Assembly: GCF_003308995.1 (NCBI RefSeq)
Contig: NZ_QFFJ01000002.1
Span: 2,852,001 to 2,916,000, forward strand
Length of the DNA stretch: 64,000 nt
From: Chitinophaga flava
GTDB lineage: Bacteria > Bacteroidota > Bacteroidia > Chitinophagales > Chitinophagaceae
Direction: 5' to 3'
The notes under the pieces were generated by a model. It made no database searches. It worked only from the letters and a program-made list of their open reading frames with translations, and was not told the origin of the DNA. Below, piece after piece: positions 1 through 8,066 of the stretch (positions are counted from its first letter, which is position 1; every line of letters starts with the position of its first letter). The position numbers and the translations under genes are program-made.

Positions 1-54
1 CTGCTGGAACATGGCAGTATTTCCCTGCTGATGCTACTGATAGCCATGAAGTAA
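1..54 (+). CDS. C-terminal tail of a probable ECF sigma factor (partial)
   Basis: The first 17 codons are open from the window edge and end at a TAA at 52-54. The encoded tail is short and very hydrophobic (LLEHGSISLLMLLIAMK). Bacteroidota ECF sigma factors of the FecI type often end in such a leucine-rich tail, and the next gene is a FecR anti-sigma factor, which nearly always follows its sigma gene. The identification rests on context and tail composition, because no sigma2 or sigma4 region is inside the window. Confidence 0.5.
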   Translation: MLEHGSISLLMLLIAMK

Positions 55-107
55 AATTTTTTTTCCGAGGCATCCACCCATTTCTTTTACTCATTAGTCT
101 TATTAGT

Positions 108-1271
108 ATGGAACCAAATAAATTTCCTTCAGACCTGTTGCAAAAATACCTGGACGGCGTCATCTCCGAAACGGAGAGCACCGCCCTGTTTGCCTGGCTG
201 CGGGAAAACCCGTCAGAAAACAATGAGGCGCTGGAAGTGGTGCTGCAGGAGGCTTATGACGGATCTATGAAAGAGAAGCCAGCCCTCTCCGCCGATGCCA
301 GCCAGCGCATACTCAACCGGCTGATGGTATCTATAAACGAAACAGAGAGCGTCCGAACTATTCCCTTCTTACGAAGGACCTGGGTAAGATATGCTGCAGC
401 GGCGGTGTTACTGCTGGCCGTTGCCGGCACTGCCAGGCTGCTGATGCGGGAAAGGAAACAGGTAATACCACCTATAGCCGTGGCCGTTACTACCGGCTCC
501 AACCGCGCAGTACTGAAGCTGTCCAACGGCCAGGAGATCGTGCTGGACAGCGCCCATGGCAGCATCCTTCAGCAACAGGGTATCACCGTACATAATGACA
601 GCGGCAAACTGGACTATGAGGGCCATGCCGATGTAGTGGAATACCATACCCTTTCTACGCCCCGTGGCGGACAATATAAGGTACAGCTACCCGATGGAAC
701 TGCCGTATGGCTCAATGCTGCGTCGGGCATTACTTACCCTACCGCTTTCACCGGCAAGGAACGTAAGGTGAAGATCAGCGGGGAAGCCTATTTCGAAGTG
801 GCTGCCAATGCCAAAAAACCTTTCCGGGTAGATGTGGATGGAAAGGCAACTGTGGAAGTACTGGGTACCCGGTTTAACGTTAACGCTTATACGGATGAGC
901 AACATATCCGTACCACCCTGCTGGACGGGCGTGTGAAAGTAGTGCACGGGCAACAGGCTTCGGTGCTGAAACCCGGACAGGAAGCGCAGATCACCGCACA
1001 GGGAATGGACATCATAGACAGTCCTGACCTGGAAATGGCCATCGCCTGGAAAAACGGCTCCTTCCGGTTTGACCATGCCCACCTGAAAGAGGTGCTGCGG
1101 CAGATGTCCAGATGGTACGATGTAACAGTCATATATGAACCAGGAAGCACAGATATTATATTCAGCGGGGAAATCAAACGGGATCTGAACCTGCCGCAGG
1201 CACTGATTGTGCTGGAGACAATGGGGGTTCATTTCAGGATAGAAGGAAAGCAATTAATAGTAATGCCATAA
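108..1271 (+). CDS. FecR-family anti-sigma factor
   Basis: This 387-residue protein is an inner-membrane anti-sigma factor of the FecR type. A cytoplasmic N-terminal region of about 90 residues precedes one membrane segment near residues 93-112. The periplasmic FecR domain follows, with the typical 'TPRGGQYKVQLPDGTAVWLN' stretch near residue 185. A C-terminal DUF4974-type domain is recognisable around 'FDHAHLKEVLRQMSRWYDV'. In the known pathway, the STN domain of a partner SusC/TonB receptor signals ligand binding to FecR, which then releases its ECF sigma factor. Here the sigma tail lies just upstream and an STN-bearing SusC lies 179 bp downstream, so all three parts of the switch are adjacent. 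The ATG at 108 is the first reasonable start. Confidence 0.93.
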   Translation: MEPNKFPSDLLQKYLDGVISETESTALFAWLRENPSENNEALEVVLQEAYDGSMKEKPALSADASQRILNRLMVSINETESVRTIPFLRRTWVRYAAAAVLLLAVAGTARLLMRERKQVIPPIAVAVTTGSNRAVLKLSNGQEIVLDSAHGSILQQQGITVHNDSGKLDYEGHADVVEYHTLSTPRGGQYKVQLPDGTAVWLNAASGITYPTAFTGKERKVKISGEAYFEVAANAKKPFRVDVDGKATVEVLGTRFNVNAYTDEQHIRTTLLDGRVKVVHGQQASVLKPGQEAQITAQGMDIIDSPDLEMAIAWKNGSFRFDHAHLKEVLRQMSRWYDVTVIYEPGSTDIIFSGEIKRDLNLPQALIVLETMGVHFRIEGKQLIVMP

Positions 1272-1322
1272 AGTATCCATAAGAGAAACTAAAATCAAAA
1301 AGCAACAAAGGTGATGATGTGA

Positions 1323-1356
1323 ACATACCGGCTCTGCACGGTAAGGGCCGGTATGT
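1323..1356 (+). promoter_or_regulatory. Inverted repeat between fecR and susC
   Basis: ACATACCGGC at 1323-1332 pairs perfectly with GCCGGTATGT at 1347-1356 around a 14-nt loop. There is no U-run after it, so it is not a clear intrinsic terminator. It sits in the 179-bp gap between fecR and susC and could be an attenuator, an mRNA-stabilising structure or an operator. A second, looser pairing (ATCAGGC near 1374 with GCCTGAT near 1419) lies just downstream. Confidence 0.5.
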
Positions 1357-1450
1357 CTCTAACGGTAAAAGCCATCAGGCTTAAGGGCGGAGCTATGTCT
1401 TGCCGGAAATATCATCTGCCTGATTATTTACAAATCAACCAAAAAATGTT

Positions 1451-4400
1451 ATGCCAGAATTGAGTCATCAACAGCGGAATGTCCCGCAGCATCGGCGGTC
1501 TGTCAAGCAGACGATATGGCTGCTCCTGATAGCTGCTATGGGCCTGCCACTCAAAGGATGGTCACAGACCATTACTTTTAGTAGTAATAAGGTATCCCTG
1601 CAACAGGTTTTTGCAGAGATAAAAAAACAGACCAACTATGCCGTGGTGTTTAATCCTGAACATGTAGATGTGAACATCTCTGTTCCGGTGAATGCCAAAA
1701 AACAGCCACTGGACGCTTTTATGAAAACACTGTTGGCCAAACTGCCGCTCAACTATACCATTGTAGGCAGCACCATCGTTGTTTTCCGTAAGTCCGACAC
1801 ACCGCCTGATTTTAACAGTACGCCGCCGGCCACGGAGATCACCGGCGTGGTATACGATGAAAAATCCAATATGCCCATGCCCGGTGTAAGTGTCTTTGCC
1901 AGCGGTTCCGGCAAGGGTACTCAAACAGACGAGAAAGGTTTCTTCACTTTGAAAAAACTCAAAGACAAGGAGATGCTGACCTTCTCCAGCATTGGTTATG
2001 AAAAAGTGACTTTGCCGGCAGGACTGGTGGGGGTGCCGATGTATGTTAAAATGAGAGTGGCCACCAGTGAGCTGGACCAGGCTGTGGTACAGGCTTATGG
2101 CGTAACCAGCAAACGCCTGGCCACAGGTAATATTACCCGCGTCAGCGGAACTGAAATTGCACAACAACCGGTCATGAATCCCCTGCTCGCCCTGCAGGGG
2201 AAGGTGCCCGGCCTGCTGGTGACACAAACCAGTGGTTATGCCGGCTCGCCCGTTAAACTGGAAATCAGGGGAAGAAACTCCCTGGGTAAGGATTTCCTGT
2301 CAGATCCCTTATATATTGTTGATGGCGTGCCACTCACCGTGCTGGGAGTAAGCACCGGAAATACCTATCAGGCAGGCGTGTCTCCAGGATATGTACAGGG
2401 TGGTCTTTCTGCAACACAGGGACAAAGCCCTTTATTTGGCCTCAGTCCGAAAGATATAGAAAGCATTGAAGTACTGAAAGATGCTGACGCTACGGCCATC
2501 TACGGTTCCCGTGGCGCCAATGGTGTCATCATCATCACCACCAAAAGAGGCAAGGCAGGCAAAACCTCCTTTTCACTCGATGCCAAACAGGGTATTACTA
2601 CAGTACCCCGTCGCTGGCCGCTGATGGATACCAGACAGTATTTACAGATGCGCCGCGAAGCCTTTAAGAATGATGGGATTACTCCTACACCTGCCAATGC
2701 GCCGGATCTCACCGTGTGGGACACCACCCGTAATACCAACTGGCGCAAGGAAGTGTTAGGCACTGGTAAACTCACCACAGTATCCGCCAGCCTGTCTGGT
2801 GGCGATAATCAGAATAATTTTTATGTCAGTGCCAACTACTCCCGTCAGGTGGAAATGCTGGCCAGCAGTGGGGCTACACAGACGGCATCCGTATCTTCCG
2901 GCCTTCAGCACAGAAGTAAAGACCAGAAGTTTAGCCTGCGCATTGGTACCATCATTGGGTATACCGGTGTGGATGCTATACAGGCCTCTTCCACGCTGTT
3001 TTCCCTGGCGCCTAATGCACCATCAGTTTTTGATAGCAAAGGTAATCTCAATTTCACCGACTGGAGTACCGGACAACAACCACTGAGTGAACATCCCTTT
3101 GCTTATTTGCTCAGAAACAACGTCAATCAGCAAAACCAGTTCAACTCCAATCTGGAAGTAAGATATGAGATCATCAAAGGACTTACTTTCAGCACTACCG
3201 GTGGTTATTCCTATGTCAGCGGCAACAATAACTTCTTTCAACCAATTGCATCCTTGAACCCCATCCTGAACCCATCTGGTCTGGCTAGTTTCGGCAGTAC
3301 CAAAAATACCAACTGGATTGTGGAGCCGCAGCTGGCTTACAGCCGTTTTATCGGTAAAGGGGGGCTGACGGTGCAGGCGGGTGGAAGTCTTCAGAACACT
3401 ACTACCAATGGTCTTGTGACCTACGCATTGGGTTATGGGGATGATAATCTAATCAAAAGCCCGGCGAATGCTCCGATACAACAGACGATGGAAGGATACG
3501 GCCGTTACAAGTATGCGGCCGTTTTCGGAAGGATCTCCTATAATTGGGACAATAAATACCTGATCAATCTCAATGGCAGAAGAGATGGCTCTTCGCGCTT
3601 TGCTCCCGGCCGCCAGTTCGGCAATTTCGGTTCTGTGGGGCTGGGATGGGTGGCTTCGGAAGAACCATGGATGAAGGCTATACTGCCTTCCTGGTTTAGT
3701 TTTGTTAAACTCAGAAGCAGCTATGGTATCACTGGTAGTGATGGTTCCATCGGTGATTACCAGTATCTGTCGCAATGGGCCTCTATGCTGAATGCCCAGC
3801 TACTTAATAAATACGACAACGTACAGCCTTTTGTGCCCATTCATGCTATCAATCAGGAATATCACTGGGAAGCCAACAAAAAATTTGAAGGGGCCTTGTC
3901 GCTGGGATTTCTGAACGACCGCATTAACCTGGAAGTAGCCCACTACCGTAATCGTACAGGCGATCAGGTTACCAGTCTGCCTACCCCGCTATACACCGGC
4001 TTTCCCAACGTAGTGGCCAACTGGGATGCAGTCGTGGAAAACAGCGGATGGGAGGGTACCTTGCGTGCCCAGCTGATACGCAGCAAAGATCTGTCCTGGT
4101 CAGTGAACTTTAATATATCCACCAACCGCAACGTATTGGTGTCTTATCCCGGCCTGGAACTGTCTCCTTATGCTACACAATACAGAGTGGGACAGTCACT
4201 GTCTACCGGATATTACCTGCATTTGCTGGGAGTAGATCCTCAGACCGGAAAATATAGTTATGAAGACCACAACAAGAATGGAAAGGTGGATGTAGTGCCC
4301 ACCAACCTGGCCGGTACCAACAATGATGACCGTTATGTAGCCATTGACAAGCAACCCAGATATTATGGTGGCTTCGGCTCCCAGCTTTTCTGGAAAGGGT

Positions 4401-4813
4401 TACGGCTCGATCTTTTATTTGATTTCAAAAAACAACTGGGCGAAAATCCTTTAGCGGCCATCGTTCCGGGTTCCCAGTACAACCTCCCCGTGGAATCGCT
4501 TCGTGATCACTGGTCTAAACCAGGTGATAATGCCCGGTATCCGGCTTTTTCCAATTCTTCTGATGGTCTGTTCACCTACTCTGATGGCATCTTCTCCAAT
4601 GCTTCCTACCTCCGGTTAAGAAGCCTGGCTATCAGTTATGACCTCCCGGAGAAGCTCATTAAAAGAGCCCGTATGGAAGGCTGTCGCTTTTATATCCAGA
4701 CAGAAAATGTTTTCACCATCACCCGGTTTGCAGGAATGGACCCCGAAATACAGGGAACATTGGCACTGCCGTCTGCCAGAACACTCACCGGTGGCTTTAT
4801 GCTTAACTTTTAA
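1451..4813 (+). CDS. SusC/RagA TonB-linked outer-membrane transporter with STN domain
   Basis: The 1120-residue protein is a SusC-type outer-membrane channel that imports ligands captured by its SusD partner, powered by TonB. After an N-terminal signal region (hydrophobic stretch near residues 22-37) comes an STN signalling domain (about 40-112, beginning 'TFSSNKVSLQQVFAEIKKQ'). A carboxypeptidase-regulatory-like beta domain follows (about 130-205, 'ITGVVYDEKSNMPMPGVSV'), then the plug ('VLKDADATAIYGSRGANGVI') and a large barrel ending in 'TGGFMLNF'. The STN domain and the FecR gene just upstream indicate that this transporter also senses its own substrate and switches on its operon. The substrate cannot be read from the sequence. 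The SusD partner starts 11 bp downstream. Confidence 0.95.
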   Translation: MPELSHQQRNVPQHRRSVKQTIWLLLIAAMGLPLKGWSQTITFSSNKVSLQQVFAEIKKQTNYAVVFNPEHVDVNISVPVNAKKQPLDAFMKTLLAKLPLNYTIVGSTIVVFRKSDTPPDFNSTPPATEITGVVYDEKSNMPMPGVSVFASGSGKGTQTDEKGFFTLKKLKDKEMLTFSSIGYEKVTLPAGLVGVPMYVKMRVATSELDQAVVQAYGVTSKRLATGNITRVSGTEIAQQPVMNPLLALQGKVPGLLVTQTSGYAGSPVKLEIRGRNSLGKDFLSDPLYIVDGVPLTVLGVSTGNTYQAGVSPGYVQGGLSATQGQSPLFGLSPKDIESIEVLKDADATAIYGSRGANGVIIITTKRGKAGKTSFSLDAKQGITTVPRRWPLMDTRQYLQMRREAFKNDGITPTPANAPDLTVWDTTRNTNWRKEVLGTGKLTTVSASLSGGDNQNNFYVSANYSRQVEMLASSGATQTASVSSGLQHRSKDQKFSLRIGTIIGYTGVDAIQASSTLFSLAPNAPSVFDSKGNLNFTDWSTGQQPLSEHPFAYLLRNNVNQQNQFNSNLEVRYEIIKGLTFSTTGGYSYVSGNNNFFQPIASLNPILNPSGLASFGSTKNTNWIVEPQLAYSRFIGKGGLTVQAGGSLQNTTTNGLVTYALGYGDDNLIKSPANAPIQQTMEGYGRYKYAAVFGRISYNWDNKYLINLNGRRDGSSRFAPGRQFGNFGSVGLGWVASEEPWMKAILPSWFSFVKLRSSYGITGSDGSIGDYQYLSQWASMLNAQLLNKYDNVQPFVPIHAINQEYHWEANKKFEGALSLGFLNDRINLEVAHYRNRTGDQVTSLPTPLYTGFPNVVANWDAVVENSGWEGTLRAQLIRSKDLSWSVNFNISTNRNVLVSYPGLELSPYATQYRVGQSLSTGYYLHLLGVDPQTGKYSYEDHNKNGKVDVVPTNLAGTNNDDRYVAIDKQPRYYGGFGSQLFWKGLRLDLLFDFKKQLGENPLAAIVPGSQYNLPVESLRDHWSKPGDNARYPAFSNSSDGLFTYSDGIFSNASYLRLRSLAISYDLPEKLIKRARMEGCRFYIQTENVFTITRFAGMDPEIQGTLALPSARTLTGGFMLNF

Positions 4814-4824
4814 AATGATCAGTG

Positions 4825-6321
4825 ATGCAGTATCAAAAGATAATAACCAATACTTACCGCTGCCTGTTGCTGGCAGTTGTGTTTTCTTCCTGTAAAAAAC
4901 TGGTATCTGTTCCTGATCCTATCAATACTATCTCCACCGGTCAGGTGTTTAGTTCTGAAAAACAGGCTAATGGCGCCATGGCGGGGATTTATACCAGAAT
5001 GATCAATGCCGAAAGCTCTGCCCAGCCAGCCGATATTGTACAGAACTCCTTTGCTGCCGGCTTGTCTACCTTGCTTGGAGGGGTTTCCTCCGATGAAATG
5101 TATAATTACCAGGGGGCCGGTGATCAGAATTGGTATCTTCCCAATACCAATAAGCTCACCGCCTACAACAACGGTTTCATTTTTAATATATGGAATTCAG
5201 CCTATACTTCCATATATGCCGCCAATGCAGTGATAGAAGGTATTGCCGCCTCTACCTCGCCCAACCTCAAGGATAGTGTGCGCAAGGCGCTGACAGGAGA
5301 GGCAAAATTTGTACGTGCCTTTTCCTACTTCTATCTGACCAACTTTTTCGGAGATGTGCCACTGGCGCTGACCACGGATTTTAACAAAACACGTATCATG
5401 TCGAGGACACCGCAGCAGCAGATATATCAGCAGCTGGTAGCGGACCTCAAAGATGCTGTTACCACCATGCCGGAAGCATATCCCACCAGTAGCAACGAAA
5501 GAATACGCCCTAACCGTTATGCCGCACTCGCCCTGCTGGCAAGGGTTTATCTTTATCAGCGTGATTATGCCAATGCGGCTGATGCTGCCTCCGGGGTTAT
5601 CAACCATACAGACCTGTATCAGCTGGAAGCCAATCTGGACAATGTGTTTGCGCCGACCAGCCGGGAAGCCCTCTGGCAGCTGAAACCAGCCGGTGTCTTT
5701 ATGCTGAACAATGCCCTGCCGGAAGGCTTTAAGTTGGTACCTAACCCGCTGCGCACGGGTTATCCCTCAATTTGTCTGACAGATATCCAGCTGAAAGCCT
5801 TTGAAACAGGAGATAAACGTTTCGTATCCTGGGTAGACAGCACCCAACCAGCAGCATCGCCTAATACACCACCGCCTGCGCTGGGTTATTATCCTAACAA
5901 ATACAAAATAGGCAGTGCTAACAGTAGTTTCGGCGCGCCATTCAAAGAGTATCAAACAGCACTACGCCTGGCGGAAATGTACCTGATACGGGCGGAAGCC
6001 GCTGCCAACGGTGGTCCTGGCGGTATATCCAGCGCCATCAGTGATCTCAATATTATCCGTAACAGGGCGGGCCTGCCGGCTTTACCATCTTCCTTAAACC
6101 AGGATCAGCTGCTGGCAGCAGTAGCCAAGGAAAGACAGACAGAGTTTTTTGCAGAATGGGGACACCGCTGGTTTGATCTCAAGCGAACAGCCAAAGCACA
6201 TAACGTGTTGTCCGCTATTCCGCTGAAACAGCCATGGGCCGGTGATTTCCAGCTGTTGTATCCAATACCTCCTGCTGAGATCAATGTAAACCATTTCCTC
6301 ACTCAAAATCTCGGATATTAA
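4825..6321 (+). CDS. SusD/RagB-family surface lipoprotein
   Basis: This is the substrate-binding lipoprotein partner of the SusC upstream. The N-terminus is a lipoprotein signal with lipobox 'VVFSSC' followed by KK. The N-terminal SusD part has the TPR-like motif around 'ALTGEAKFVRAFSYFYLTNFFGDVPL', and the C-terminal SusD/RagB region includes 'LRLAEMYLIRAEAAA' and 'KERQTEFFAEWGHRWFDLKR', all hallmarks of the family. A GTG at 4822 lies directly before ATG 4825. ATG was chosen because it gives a normal signal peptide. The gene is translationally close to susC (11 bp) and to the next lipoprotein (1 bp). Confidence 0.94.
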   Translation: MQYQKIITNTYRCLLLAVVFSSCKKLVSVPDPINTISTGQVFSSEKQANGAMAGIYTRMINAESSAQPADIVQNSFAAGLSTLLGGVSSDEMYNYQGAGDQNWYLPNTNKLTAYNNGFIFNIWNSAYTSIYAANAVIEGIAASTSPNLKDSVRKALTGEAKFVRAFSYFYLTNFFGDVPLALTTDFNKTRIMSRTPQQQIYQQLVADLKDAVTTMPEAYPTSSNERIRPNRYAALALLARVYLYQRDYANAADAASGVINHTDLYQLEANLDNVFAPTSREALWQLKPAGVFMLNNALPEGFKLVPNPLRTGYPSICLTDIQLKAFETGDKRFVSWVDSTQPAASPNTPPPALGYYPNKYKIGSANSSFGAPFKEYQTALRLAEMYLIRAEAAANGGPGGISSAISDLNIIRNRAGLPALPSSLNQDQLLAAVAKERQTEFFAEWGHRWFDLKRTAKAHNVLSAIPLKQPWAGDFQLLYPIPPAEINVNHFLTQNLGY

Positions 6322-6322
6322 T

Positions 6323-7090
6323 ATGCTTTCCTATAAAAAATGTCTGCGCTACCTCATACCATGTCTGATGGTCAGCCTGCTGATGGCCTGCGCTAAGGAT
6401 AAAGTGGCACCCGGTACAGCCTCCCTGACCATCATCAACGCCGTGCCCGACAGCCGTCCGCTGGTGACCAACTTCAAAGGTGGAAATCCTTTCGATTATT
6501 ATCGGGCTGTACAACTGGATTATAAGGTACCATTCAACCCGCTGGTCAACCGTTTCAGGTCTTACAGTGGAAGCCAGCCACTGTGGTTGTATCAGTATCC
6601 TGATACCACTGATAAAAGCACGCCGCTGTTCAAACTGACGCTAGACCTCCCCATCGGTGCTACCCGTACATTGTTTTTAACGGGTACGGTTAATACACCG
6701 GATACCGTGTTCACCAATGATGTGCTGCCTTACCATCCCTTAGGTGACAGTACCACCGGATTACGGTTTGTAAACCTCTCTCTGGGCAGTGCGCCGATAA
6801 AGGTGGTTATCAAAAATAAAACCGGTGATGCGGAAGTCAGCAGCCTCCCCTACAAAGGCGTGACGGGCTTCCGGAACTATCCTGTCAACGCTGCCCTCGA
6901 AGACTATGTATTCGAATTCAGGGATGCCGCCAGCAACACGCTCATCACCAGCTATACAACAAACGGTATCCACTATCCGCTGCCGGGAGGCATACATCAG
7001 TGGGTGTTCAGAAACTGGACACTGGCGCTGGTAGGGCTGCCGGGAGGTACTAACGGACAGGAACAAACGATCATGGCCTTCTCCTATTAA
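6323..7090 (+). CDS. DUF4397-like lipoprotein of the SusCD operon
   Basis: A 255-residue lipoprotein whose signal ends in lipobox 'SLLMAC'. It begins just 1 bp after the SusD stop, so it belongs to the same transcript. The mature part starts with 'GTASLTIINAVPDSRPL', the typical opening of DUF4397 domains, and looks all-beta. Such accessory lipoproteins often sit in SusCD operons and are thought to be surface-exposed, but their function is not established. The DUF4397 call is from motif memory and is moderately sure. Confidence 0.7.
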   Translation: MLSYKKCLRYLIPCLMVSLLMACAKDKVAPGTASLTIINAVPDSRPLVTNFKGGNPFDYYRAVQLDYKVPFNPLVNRFRSYSGSQPLWLYQYPDTTDKSTPLFKLTLDLPIGATRTLFLTGTVNTPDTVFTNDVLPYHPLGDSTTGLRFVNLSLGSAPIKVVIKNKTGDAEVSSLPYKGVTGFRNYPVNAALEDYVFEFRDAASNTLITSYTTNGIHYPLPGGIHQWVFRNWTLALVGLPGGTNGQEQTIMAFSY

Positions 7091-7130
7091 AGAAGCCTTT
7101 GCATCAACATCTACTTTTTCAAAACATATT

Positions 7131-8057
7131 ATGAACACTATATTAAAAATCGACCGGCTATCCCACCGGTACAGCAGTGCCTGGGCCGTCCGCGATATTA
7201 ACCTGGAAATAGGCCATACCGGCGTAATCGGGCTGTTGGGCTCCAACGGCGCCGGTAAGTCCACTACCATGAATATCATCTGCGGTGTGCTGAATCAAAC
7301 CGAAGGCCAGGTATATGTGAATGGTAAAGACATCCGGAAAGAACCGGAGCTGGCTAAAAGAGAGATCGGATTTCTGCCACAGAACCCGCCCGTATATACT
7401 GACCTCACCGTGGACGAATACCTGCAATACAGCGCACAGCTGCGACTTGTGGAGAAAAGTAAAATCCGCAAAGCTGTGGAAGAAGCCAAAGAACGTTGTG
7501 GCATCTCCCATTTCAGCACCCGCCTGATACGCAATCTGTCAGGAGGTTACCGCCAGCGTGTAGGCATTGCACAGGCTATCATCCATAAACCCAAACTGGT
7601 GGTGATGGATGAACCCACCAATGGTCTCGATCCCAACCAGCTGATAGAAGCGCGTAAACTGATCCGCGAAATAGCCCAGGAACATACCGTGCTGCTGTCG
7701 TCCCACATTCTCTCCGAAATACACCTGCTGTGCCGGGAGATCGTGATGATAGAAGGAGGAAGGGTTATTTTCTCCGATACCATGGATGCTTTCAACAACT
7801 ACGTACAACCGCATAGTGTGCTGGCGCATATGGAAAATATGCCGGCAGCTTCTGAACTGCAGAAGATCAGCGGCGTGTCGAAAGTGGAAGTCCTGAATGA
7901 TACCCAGGTACGCATTTATTTCGAAGGCGACCAGGAAATCACCGAAAGGATTATCGCCGCCAGTGTGCAGGAGGGATGGCGCCTCCGGGAAATCAGTCTC
8001 GACAAAGGTTTGCTCGATGATATTTTCAAGCAATTATCTATTCAATCGCTCCAATAA
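7131..8057 (+). CDS. ABC transporter ATP-binding protein, GldA-like
   Basis: A 308-residue ABC ATPase with all motifs intact: Walker A 'GSNGAGKST' (about residue 40), Q-loop 'FLPQNPP', signature 'LSGGYRQR', Walker B 'LVVMDEPTNGLDP' and H-loop 'LLSSHIL'. The length and C-terminal extension fit the GldA/CcmA/NatA type, which pairs with ABC-2 permeases. The permease gene starts 9 bp downstream and is a fusion resembling GldF plus GldG, so the pair is a complete exporter-like module. GldA-type proteins are known from gliding motility in Flavobacterium. Here the genes follow a SusCD operon and not other gld genes, so a transport role unrelated to gliding is equally possible. Confidence 0.88.
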   Translation: MNTILKIDRLSHRYSSAWAVRDINLEIGHTGVIGLLGSNGAGKSTTMNIICGVLNQTEGQVYVNGKDIRKEPELAKREIGFLPQNPPVYTDLTVDEYLQYSAQLRLVEKSKIRKAVEEAKERCGISHFSTRLIRNLSGGYRQRVGIAQAIIHKPKLVVMDEPTNGLDPNQLIEARKLIREIAQEHTVLLSSHILSEIHLLCREIVMIEGGRVIFSDTMDAFNNYVQPHSVLAHMENMPAASELQKISGVSKVEVLNDTQVRIYFEGDQEITERIIAASVQEGWRLREISLDKGLLDDIFKQLSIQSLQ

Positions 8058-8066
8058 TTTTTATAC

